Shown here one piece after another: positions 55,893 to 64,000 of a stretch of 64,000 nt of DNA (position 1 is the stretch's first letter; each line of letters starts with the position of its first letter). Under the pieces are notes generated by a model. It saw nothing but the letters and a program-made list of their open reading frames with translations. It did not search any database and was not told the origin of the DNA. A program made the position numbers and the translations under genes. Source of the stretch: Apodemia mormo (taxonomy: Eukaryota; Arthropoda; Insecta; Lepidoptera; Riodinidae); NCBI GenBank assembly GCA_036924255.1, contig JAUPFN010000003.1, positions 24,090,165 through 24,154,164 of the forward strand, written 5' to 3'.

Positions 55893-56819
55893 ATATAGGT
55901 TACACCTAGGTAAGAGGAGTACGCATAAACAAATGTCCACGTGTTTCGTGTTATCTGTTCAGTATAACTTGAGCCATATTATATGAAAGTAAATTAAAAT
56001 AAAATTAATGTTTATTGATGCCGATGCGGTTGAAACGTAATTCCGTCTGTTTTATAATTCGACTATTAGCTGCTTTTTCCACACCATCTAATAGAACAAC
56101 CCGACATTATAGGGTATAATATACCAAACTTTGAATATTTTCGAGAGTATCGAGGACGTACACACAGGTCACTTGTTGGTGCGGTACTGCTTTAGTGCGA
56201 GCGTGAATTGCTAGTTATCAATGGCAAAACACTAATCAGTTTTGGAATTAGATGGCTCATATTGCTACTCTATTAGGTTACATGTTCGATGAACCCTGCT
56301 AAACAAAGTTTTATTGTATTGAGTATTCTGAGGTAAGCCGCGGACAGACGGAGAACGGATGGCGAAAATTTGATAATGCCCTTTTGTCATTGAAATCATA
56401 AAAAAATTAATACCTTTGTAAAACACACCTCATTTGTGCTAAATATTAAGGATAAAATGGAAAATTTTTCGGGTCATATATCAAAGAATTCTAAACGGTT
56501 TTTTAAAAAGCCAAGTACTGTTGGACGAAACAGCGTTCTCTAACAAAGCAGATTTGATTTTCATCTACCCTTATTTAGTCTTCATTATTCGAATGTCCCA
56601 ACACACAATACTGACGGCGTACGAAATTTTAGCTTGTCCGCAATTGTGTATTCTATTAACTTTGGGGTTGAACATTCGATGGAACTTTTTCTATTTTGAA
56701 ATTCAATGTATAAAATTATTGTCCTACTAAGTACATACAAAGTATGTTTTTTCGCACTTATTTCATTTTTAGAAGTGTGTAATAATTTCTTTTGTTATAT
56801 TCGTATGTTTTATTGAATA
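55893..56819. other. Gene-free stretch
   Basis: No frame with a known domain. A 69-codon frame at 56521 is unsupported. Confidence 0.45.
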
Positions 56820-57050
56820 CTAGCTGTTGGTAGCTGCCGGTGTAAGCGCGCAAATAATATCAGCTAACTTCATCTTGTCGATTGCTGCCGCTTGTAGGGT
56901 GTGCGCGCCCATCGTAAAAAAATTTCTCTCATATTTTTCCAAACGCAAAAAAGAAGTGTAACTTCAAAAATATAAATTCAAAGGTTACATCATCATCTGA
57001 ATAGATTGAGATGAAATTTGTGAAAAAGTTTGGTTTTCCTAGAGTATGTC
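56820..57050 (-). mobile_element. Helitron-like fragment
   Basis: Begins ACTAGCTGTTGGTAGCTGCC, a reverse-complemented Helitron end. The body includes CATCTGAATAGATTGAGATG. The 5' end is unclear. Confidence 0.5.
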
Positions 57051-57123
57051 CTATTCCTATTTTTTTATACTCTATCCTATTCACGTCCTACCATATCGAG
57101 ATTTACGAGTAAATTGTTATAAA

Positions 57124-57477
57124 TGCCCCGTGTTTGTCCGGTCGCCTTTGAAGAATAGGCCGACTGTCGTTCTGCCAGGTAGGTCGTAAGTAGCAACCGA
57201 TTGGCTATGTGAGTCACTACCATCGTGACTACTAAGTGGTAGAGTTCTGCGGGTCTGGTACCACCGCCTTGCGTAATCCTGCCGCAATAGCGTCAGAGCT
57301 TGTCAATGTCGTGTTCTGGTTTTGTTAGGGTAAGGTAGCCGGTAAACTTATGCATGTGGCATTAGACCTTGCCACAAGATAGCAACGTACCATTAACATC
57401 TTTGGTGTTTGTAGGCGATGGTTGGCTCTTTCCATCAGGAGACCCACCTGTCTGTTTGCTATCTTATGATATAAAAA
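57124..57477 (+). mobile_element. Family A repeat, full length (reference description)
   Basis: The consensus layout is visible here and in the copies at 10046, 15868, 40559 and 50863. The 5' terminus is CCCCGTGTTGGTCCCGGGCT, then CCTTTGAAGAATAGGCC, CTGCCAGGCAGG and ACTACCATCGTGGCTACTAG. The centre is GGTACCACCGCCTTACC, then GTCAGTGCTTGTCACTGTCG and GGGTAAGGTAGCCGGTAAAC. Next come ATGCATGTGGCATTAGACC, AGATAGCAACGCACCATTAA and TTTGGTGTCTATAGGCGATG, and the 3' end CATCAGGAGACCC ... CTGCTTGTTTGCTATCTTAT followed by poly(A). Length 350-380 bp. No ORF and no obvious Pol III boxes. The 3' motif resembles the LINE tail CATCAGGTGAGC...CTGCTCGTTTGCC, so I infer a SINE-like or LINE-3'-UTR-derived passenger. 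Confidence 0.9.
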
Positions 57478-58309
57478 AGATAAAAAAGCCCTTCAGGTTA
57501 TTTAAAAAAAAAAACAAATGGGAATTTACGTACATAAAAACGAAATTGTAGGGTGTAAATATAATATTTTGGCTATATTCCCATATAACTTTGAAACGTC
57601 TCCTTTCAGGGTGAATTCTGAAAGCAAATCAAACTACCAAACTTAACAGTAATAATAGGAATTGTATGCTATTCCGTCTTTAAATCATTCTATAACAATG
57701 TAAGTTTGGCTTGAGATTAATGCAACTTGTCTTTTGTTACACGTACTGGATGTGTGTACTCCTACATAGTTATCTTCAGGTTAAATCTTTTATGGGCTGT
57801 GTGTATAATGAACCAAATGCAATGCAAATCATTTATCATAAAGATATTATCAGTTTTATAAACAAAAATGGAATAAAAGTAATTTAAAAAATACCGACTT
57901 CAATTATCTGTTAAGAGGTTGACAAGACCTTATTTGTTTAAATCAATGTTATTTAAGCAGGTTTTTTTTTAAAAACACTATTTGTTATAGCACATCACAA
58001 AAAATATATGTTAATATTCATCATATGTCAAGGACCGTGGCTAGACTCGATACATAATTAAATAAGATTGGATCGATAGAAAATAATTACGAAGATTGGT
58101 CTAAAATCACTATTAAACGGTTCTATATCTTTTTTTGACGTATGGGTCTGTAATTAAAAATATGAAGTTATCATAATCATTCCTAAACCGCTAGTGAATT
58201 ATATTTGACAAATAATCTACACTTTTTTTTAAATGCAAATTTTATTTAAAATAAGAGCTGGCCGCCCAGTTACACTGATAGTGGCTTCTCATTTACTCCG
58301 ATAGAAATA
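57478..58309. other. AT-rich gene-free stretch
   Basis: No gene or repeat recognised. Confidence 0.45.
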
Positions 58310-58595
58310 GACACAGTGCGTGTTTTTGGTGTTGACAGCAACTTAATTATACCCATATCTCAAAAGTTACTGACATTATTTTGACGACACTTTAATCAAG
58401 GTAATAGAAAAAGAATTCCCTCGATTTGGCTCGTAGCTTCCTGAAAATTCGTTGACAAGCATATAAACGTATAAACATACAAAAATAAAAACATACATAC
58501 ACTTACTAAATTTAGTACACGTGCATAGACGCCTAAATAGATCATCATACGCAAATATTATCCAATGCCAACAATATTACATACATACTTATTTT
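58310..58595 (-). repeat. Repeat family E, copy 2
   Basis: Inverted relative to 49010-49310: ACGCCTAAATAGATCATCAT, TTATCCAATGCCAACAATAT. Confidence 0.65.
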
Positions 58596-58609
58596 GCTGT
58601 CACACACAA

Positions 58610-58742
58610 TTAATAGTGCGCTTGTACTTTTACTTAATTTCACATTACATATATTTTAGGTATATTACTCACGGAAAATTTAATTTCGTGATATTACTCA
58701 ACCGGTTTCGCATTTTAAGCATCTTCAGGATGTAATAAATAC
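58610..58742 (-). mobile_element. Penelope-like terminal-repeat fragment
   Basis: GCGCTTGTACTTTTACTTAA and CAACCGGTTTCGCATTTTAA then GCATCTTCAGGATGTAATAA match one arm of the element at 14330-14618. On the minus strand CTGAAGA ... GAAACCGGTT is present, but the stem II pairing is poor. Confidence 0.55.
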
Positions 58743-58743
58743 T

Positions 58744-58992
58744 TAAATGATCATTGACTTTTATAAAATAAAAGCAAACATTAATATTGTCTGTAAGCTT
58801 AAATATCGTTCTCCTATTTATCTATATATATAAAAATCAGTTGCTGTTCGTTAGTCTTGCTAAAACTCGAGAACGGCTGAACCGATTTGGCTAATTTTGA
58901 TTTTGAATTAATTCTTAAATGATCATTGACTTTTATAAAATAAAAGCAAACATTAATATTGTCTGTAAGCTTAAATATCGTTCTCCTATTTA

Positions 58993-59029
<37 letters not shown>

Positions 59030-59086
59030 CAATTGCTGTTCGTTAGTCTTGCTAAAACTCGAGAACGGCTGAACCGATTTGGCTAA
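58744..59086. repeat. 172-bp tandem duplication
   Basis: TAAATGATCATTGACTTTTA starts at 58744 and again at 58916. The unit spans the Penelope-like flank and the first ~95 bp of a Helitron. Confidence 0.88.
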
Positions 59087-59374
59087 TTTTGGTTTTGAAT
59101 TAATATCGCAAATCACGACCCCACCCTAAGCGGAGGTTCGGTCTCACAGGAGACACCCTTAGGGCGGAGGGCGTACAGCCCTACACCTTTAAATTCTGGC
59201 TGAGCACTCTGCTCGCCCCCGCGACCGGTGAAGCTGTAACAACCCATAAGGCTAACAGCAATTGAGACATTCCGAAAAAAAAAGTGAAGTCCAGGGAAGG
59301 TTAAAAAGGTGAGAAAATATAAAAAAAAATAAGAGTAGTTAAAAAGGCAGAACAATGTTGCCGGGTCAGCTAGT
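58993..59374 (+). mobile_element. Helitron carrying an internal insertion
   Basis: 5' TCTATATATA ... AAAAATCAATTGCTGTTCGT and 3' TTGCCGGGTCAGCTAGT. Compared with 59374-59540 and 5942-6128, about 185 bp (59103-59286) is extra. Confidence 0.78.
59103..59286. mobile_element. GC-richer insertion with A-rich end
   Basis: CGACCCCACCCTAAGCGGAG ... GCAATTGAGACATTCCG then poly(A). The A-tail suggests a retro-inserted fragment. The minus-strand frame through it has no known domain. Not recognised. Confidence 0.45.
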
Positions 59375-59540
59375 CTATATATATATAAATCCATTGCTGT
59401 TCGTTAGTCTCGCTAAAACTCGAGAACGGCTGAACCGATTTGGCTAATTATGGTTTTGAATTAATTGTTGCAGTCCAGGGAAGGTTTAAAAGGTGAGAAA
59501 ATATAGAAAAAAATAAGAGTAGTTAAAAAGACAGAACAAC
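59374..59540 (+). mobile_element. Helitron, tandem to the previous one, 3'-truncated
   Basis: Its TC start directly follows the CTAG of the previous element (CTAG then TCTATATATATA). It stops at AAAGACAGAACAACG before the GCCGGGTC terminus. Confidence 0.72.
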
Positions 59541-60114
59541 GTCTATATCTATATCTATGTCTATACCTTCTATATCTATACATATAATAAAACAGTAACG
59601 AAACCAAATCTGTACATGAAATATTTCTTTAAAAAAATGATTGCTACGTATCATGTGTAGGAAATAATATCCAAAACGATAGAAATTGAATTTTTTGTCT
59701 GTTTGTCTGTCACAACGTTTCACGCAAAAACTACCGAACGGATTTTTACTAAGTTTTGTGTAATAATAGCTTATTACCCGGGTCAATATTTAGAATACCT
59801 TTTACCGCAGGAAAATCTTTAGTTTCCACAAGAAAATACAATTACTGGTTCAGCATGTTCAAACAAAAATTTCAATGACATAATAATTACTTATCACCAG
59901 AGCCATAATAATATATACGAAACCCTTTAATGAGTCACATCTTTGATAAGTTTTTTTAAATATTTCAAATTTTCGTTGATCAATATTTTTTTTAAATATT
60001 TTACTATGTAAATGCAAAATTTAGTTCTAGCTTCAACTAACAGAAACGGATTTCATCTAAATGTTACTCTTTACTGCACGAAAACGTCGTATACTCATAG
60101 ACAATAATAAAATA
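59541..60114. other. AT-rich, with TCTATA-rich start
   Basis: 59541-59580 is a degenerate TCTATA run. 59584-59720 resembles the 5' body of the 22-353 Helitron family (ACATATAATAAAACAGTAAC). No gene. Confidence 0.4.
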
Positions 60115-60400
60115 ATATCTGGTTGACCGAGCTTTGCTCGGTTTTTCACATATTTTTGAAACCGATCTTTTCTTGGACCTTGAAACTTGATAAATTGATT
60201 CCTATAGAATATATTAAAAAAAAAATTTCTGTACCTGGTTGACCGAGCTTTGCTCGATTTTTCACATACCCATATCTTGGGAACCGAGCTTTTCTTGGAC
60301 CTGGAACCTTGGTAAATCGATTTCTTGACCCGAAAACCCCTAATTTGTGACTTTCATGAAAAACGTTGGAGCTGATTCCGAGATTCCAATTATATATATA
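60115..60400 (+). mobile_element. Retroelement 3'-end-like repeat, copy 2
   Basis: Paired words CTGGTTGACCGAGCTTTGCT at 60119 and 60235, then TTCATGAAAAACGTTGGAGC and AATATATATA-like spacing to TACAAGAATTGCTCG. Same arrangement as 1162-1360. Confidence 0.6.
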
Positions 60401-60548
60401 CAAGAATTGCTCGTTTAAAGGTATTAGATATAGACAGGTATATATTTAAAAGTGTTCAAGAGCCAATTTAATTTAAAATGAATTCCAGAGATGTCACTGT
60501 TAAGCTCATCACACACGGCTAAGATACTATAATATTTTATCTAAAGAT

Positions 60549-60846
60549 GCATTGATATAAAAAACCCAAAGTGCATATTCAGTTTCTCAAAACCACCCTT
60601 TAAAAATGAGCGCACAATTTCAAATTGTGGACTCATTTCAAATAGAATCGCGTCGATCGCGACACTGTCGATTTCATTATTTTTGGTACATTCCTTTGTA
60701 AAAACAACTACAAAACTTGAGCATAAGGTTGGATATGCAAAAAACACATTTTTTTTGCCCATATCTATAATCACTTATGTAAAATTAGGGACAGTTTTGA
60801 GTGTCAGTTTTGTTGGGGATTGTGCATCTTGGGTTTTTATATCAAT
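60549..60846. mobile_element. MITE-B, complete
   Basis: Terminal inverted repeats: CATTGATATAAAAAACCCAA at the left and TTGGGTTTTTATATCAATG at the right. 298 bp, with a partial second copy at 26628. The frames across it (77 codons minus, 133 codons plus) are repeat sequence and are not conserved. Confidence 0.75.
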
Positions 60847-61193
60847 GACGTTACATATAATAAAATCGCAGGAAAGTCAAAACTGTACATTGAATATTTT
60901 TTTACAAGAATACTTGGGGCGTGATCTTCAATCGATATCGAAGCCAAAAATAGAGATTTTAGAATTTTTGTCTGTTTGCCTGTTCGTGTATTTATCTGTT
61001 TGTCTGTTTGTCTGTATGTATGTCCGGGGTAAACTCAAAAAGTACTGCATGGATTTAATTCAAATTTTGCATGAATATTACTAACAAGCCGGGTCAACAT
61101 ATAGGCTACATATTATTACGCTATCACCTAGCGGGGAGGTGCTGTGCGGAGTAAACGAAGTCCGCGCGGACGAAGTCGCTGGCAACAGCTAGT
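60847..61193 (+). mobile_element. Non-autonomous Helitron
   Basis: Body as in 22-353, inverted. The 3' end is GTCGCTGGCAACAGCTAGT (ends about 61193). The 5' TC end is replaced by MITE-B sequence (ACGTTACATATAATAAAATC). Confidence 0.75.
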
Positions 61194-61210
61194 ATAAAAT
61201 ATTATAGTAT

Positions 61211-61256
61211 CTTAAGGTATCACACACGGCTTCTTAGCCGTGTGTGATACCTTAAG
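61211..61256. repeat. Perfect 21-bp hairpin
   Basis: CTTAAGGTATCACACACGGC T pairs exactly with 61236-61256 across the loop TCTT. Part of it (CATCACACACGGCTAAGATA) also occurs at 60509, so it belongs to a larger inverted structure around the MITE-B and Helitron insertions. Confidence 0.93.
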
Positions 61257-61314
61257 TGCTCGTACGTTGCCACACGTATTCTTTATAGAAGTTCTATATA
61301 CAGATTGATTAACT

Positions 61315-61545
61315 ATGAGAGCTGCGGCCTTACTTCTTGATTTGTTAGACAGTCCTTCAGACGACGATTTTGATATTATAGAATGTGAAATTAAAATTGC
61401 CGTAGCACATTTCAAACAAAGAAAAAATTGGATAGAGCTTCACATAAAGATGAGAAAAACCCGCGGTGAATTCAACCTTTATGAAAATTTATCTACTAAG
61501 AAATTTCAAGAGTATTTTAGAAAGTCAGAACTTGTATATATATAC
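61315..61545 (+). pseudogene. Probable PIF/Harbinger transposase N-terminal fragment
   Basis: An ATG-initiated frame of about 75 codons encodes an acidic start (LLDLLDSPSDDDFD) and then WIELHIKMRKTRGEFNLYEN and STKKFQEYFRKSEL. The pattern of an aromatic or basic residue, R-x-x-G-E-F, about 10 residues, then F-x-x-Y-F-R-x-S is the N-terminus of PIF/Harbinger (HARBI1-like) transposases in animals. It stops before the DDE catalytic part and runs into TA-rich DNA (VYIYIYID). It is preceded at 60 bp by the 21-bp hairpin, which may derive from the element's terminal repeats. A transposase would cut and rejoin the element ends; this fragment cannot. Confidence 0.55.
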
Positions 61546-61552
61546 ATATATA

Positions 61553-61830
61553 TAGATTAACGGCTAGATTGATATATTTTAATGTTTTTTATTGATGAAT
61601 ACTATATTTTAAAGCTTTTTAGCCTATTCTGGATAAAGAGAAACCAAACTCACAAAAATCGCAACAAAATTGGCTCCGCCCAATTTTATTGCAATTTTTG
61701 TGGGTTTAGTTTGGATTTTTATGGGTTCATCGTCTTTGTGCCTTTGTGCCAAATTACATTCATATCCGTTCAGTAGATTTTGGGCGATTGAGTAACCAAC
61801 ATCCTAGATGGATGTTGTTGTTGGTTGGGA
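61553..61830. repeat. Repeat fragment with imperfect hairpin
   Basis: Starts like 32845. At 61644-61715, CACAAAAATCGCAACAAAAT pairs imperfectly with ATTTTATTGCAATTTTTGTG. Helitron-like words follow (GGCGATTGAGTAACCAACAT). Confidence 0.5.
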
Positions 61831-62089
61831 ACAAAAATCCCAAAAAACATTAAGTACCTAACAATTGAAAATATACATAACATAACTTAAAAAATAAATA
61901 TAACAATCTTTATGATTCATTGTTTGTGGCGTGATGTCTCTAAGTGGCGTGCTACTCAGCTTTAGTTGAGTTTTAAAACTCAACTCTGATATATTCTGTA
62001 GCACCCATCTAGACGCCATAGCAAGTGGCAAGAAATATTAAAGAAAAATTAAACAACAGAGTAACATTTCACAAAGCGCCGATTGGTAT

Positions 62090-62285
62090 TCGTTTTCCGG
62101 GTTGGGCAATTCAAAAACGTGATTTTTTAAAAGCTTCCTGACAAAAAAATCCCGTGAAATTCGTGGACTAATATATAAACACACAAACATACATTCACTT
62201 ATGAAATTTAGTACACGTATTTGGACCCTTAAATAGGTCATCATACTCAAATATTACCTAATTCCAACAATATTACACAGATACA
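62090..62285 (-). repeat. Repeat family E, copy 3
   Basis: AAATAGGTCATCATACTCAA, ATTACCTAATTCCAACAATA, inverted relative to 49010. Confidence 0.62.
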
Positions 62286-62883
62286 CGTCAAACTAATAAC
62301 CTCCTTTTTTCCGTCGGCTGAAAAGAAAATCTGTCCACCCTTAAAAAATTAATGTTCTTGTAGTTGTTTATCCAATAGAAATTTCTTATACTTACTTAAT
62401 ACGAAAATAATTTACTGTATTTAGGTTTCGAATTCAAAAAAGTCAAAGCTGCCACTTTTAATAGGACCCTTTAGAAAATCTTTAGAAGCGCTTTATAACA
62501 GATAGACATAAACTAAAATTCTGATACGAAAGTCACTACAACATGCGTACGAAGTCGCGGGCAACAACTAGTATATTATAATATTCTGTCCTAAGATGTG
62601 GAAAATTATAATTTACAATTATATTGTACTATATAATTAAGAACTATAAATAAGGAAAAGTATGTAAAACACAAAAATATTAATGCACTAATTAATTATG
62701 TCATACGAAATATGCCAACTAATATAAAATAAAAATATTATTCACTTATTTTTTAAATTAATATTATATGTTTATATATTTAAAATAGAATAGTAATAAT
62801 TATAAAATATGAACAAAATAATAATCAGAAATGTCACATTTAAATTTCTTAAAAAAATATGATATAAAAAATCCTATTACCAA
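62286..62883. other. AT-rich, with a Helitron 3' end at 62576
   Basis: ACGAAGTCGCGGGCAACAAC then TAGT at 62549-62575 is a Helitron terminus whose 5' end is not recognisable. The rest is unassigned. Confidence 0.45.
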
Positions 62884-62916
62884 ATGAGATTTCACCAGGT
62901 GCTGACGATTGTATTT
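62884..62916 (+). mobile_element. Penelope-like 3' tail fragment
   Basis: GAGATTTCACCAGGTGCTGA then CGATTG matches the tails at 5860 and 14575. Confidence 0.45.
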
Positions 62917-63945
62917 TACTGGGGTATTGCATATATAACTTGAAATATACACATATCGTGTTATATATGCAATATCCCACTAATTTTATAAAAGCGAATA
63001 CATGTGTGTGTCTGTATGTTTGTTACTTTACCCTAAAACGGCAAGACATATTCTATTTATATTTGTACAAATTTACACACAAAATACCTTTTATCACGAA
63101 AAACAAAATTCTCTTAGGCCCTTTCAGAGGAGGGGTAATCTGGGAATGTATCGATAAAAAAACTTGTAGAGTCTAGAGTTGCATTAAGTATTGAGAATGA
63201 GAGCATTTTTTGTGTATTTTGATTCGTTTAACCAAGAAGGTGAATTCTCAAAAGTAGCATTCTGGATGGTACAACTAATACAGGTATAATAAACTGAACC
63301 CAATTACTTTGTTTGCCTAAGAAATATATATTTTTTCTAATTTGACGAACCGTAACCGTTGTTGAAGAATAACCATTCGCCCTAGCCTCATCTCTTAACT
63401 AAGTACCTATCCAATTAGTTAATCGTTTCGTTCTTTTCCTTCTGGTTCATTTATCTTAATCTTACAAACCTTATAAAGGGCCGAAAAATACAATGAGAAA
63501 CTTTCATCAAATTAAGTTATACTTACTTGCTAAAATAACAATTAACCGCTCGAGTAGCCGCTAACTTTTTTTGTTTTTTTCTTAAAGCGCGGACCATTAC
63601 GTGCGCACACGTTACTGGTCCGTTCCGGTGGACCGCGATCATAAAAAGTGATTAATGAGTTGTTTGGATTGAATCCAAAACTGTAAAGCGTATATTTTTG
63701 AAGAGTATTGCAATACACTGGTGTGAGAATTGTTTAACTTAAATGGTTTAAACTACAAAATAATTCAGGTGTAACATGATACTTTGAAAAAAATATTACT
63801 ATTTATCAGTCGAGGATTTTTAATTCAAAAAGTAAATCCATGACCTATTTTTTTATATTTTTTTATATAATTGGTAAACAAATACATACTTACAGAAAAA
63901 ATAAACAACATATACTATAGTACAAAACTATTTATTTACATAAAT
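62917..63945. other. Gene-free stretch
   Basis: Short inverted motif around 62920-62975 (GGGTATTGCATATATAAC versus TTATATATGCAATATCCC). CpG-containing block at 63585-63650. No coding frame with a known domain. Confidence 0.45.
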
Positions 63946-64000
63946 ACCGTTGGTCGAGTGGTTAGCGACCCTGACTATGCAACTGACGGGGCCCGGGTTC
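63946..64000 (+). mobile_element. tRNA-derived SINE, cut by the window end
   Basis: CCGTTGGTCGAGTGGTTAGC and the start of the B box (GGGCCCGGGTTC). The remainder lies beyond the window. Confidence 0.85.

Noticed and set aside
60683..61084. 133-codon plus-strand frame
   Set aside because: It spans the junction of MITE-B and a Helitron, and neither part keeps the frame in sister copies.

Overview
This window looks like intergenic or intronic DNA from a lepidopteran nuclear genome (moth or butterfly). The evidence is strong AT richness, many Helitron-type ends (5' TC..., 3' hairpin then CTAGT) of the kind known from Lepidoptera such as Lep1, a tRNA-headed SINE present in eight pieces, 5'-truncated non-LTR retrotransposons of the Jockey/CR1 group, and long TA and hexamer microsatellites. 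I cannot name the species. I found no intact host protein-coding gene and no complete tRNA or rRNA gene. All recognisable coding sequence comes from decayed transposons.

Layout. 0-6.8 kb: Helitron ends, a 134-bp foldback element, two direct copies of a decayed LINE 3' end with a long TA microsatellite, and a SINE broken by three later insertions. 6.8-9 kb: a LINE 3' end split by a 1.8-kb hAT-type element with an 8-bp target duplication. 10-21 kb: many copies of one ~370-bp poly(A)-ended repeat (called family A here), a cluster of Lep1-like units, a Penelope-like foldback insertion with an 11-bp target duplication, a low-repeat block at 15.1-15.7 kb that could be a 5' exon, a large inverted repeat split by a SINE, and a LINE C-terminal fragment. 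21-28 kb: a 683-bp foldback element, SINEs, an old LINE copy and small repeat families D and F. 28.4-30.4 kb: an array of ~486-bp units arranged head to head. 30.8-37 kb: a mariner-like element, family A copies and a 1.4-kb inverted-repeat element. 37.4-39.8 kb: a Helitron with the last part of its helicase. 40-48 kb: family A, Helitrons, two hexamer arrays and two LINE fragments. 48-57 kb: family A, SINEs, Helitrons and two same-strand copies of one LINE, one keeping part of the reverse transcriptase. 57-64 kb: tandem Helitrons, a small inverted-repeat element, a probable PIF/Harbinger transposase fragment and a SINE running off the end.

Family A is the main theme: 32 pieces totalling about 8.1 kb (about 13% of the window), 18 on + and 14 on -. 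Full copies share the same 5' start, and their 3' end resembles the tail of the resident LINE. This suggests a non-autonomous passenger of that LINE (inference). Many elements are nested, so the order of insertion can be read in several places. All family labels (A, D, E, F, MITE-B) are mine, and elements were matched by eye rather than by database search.
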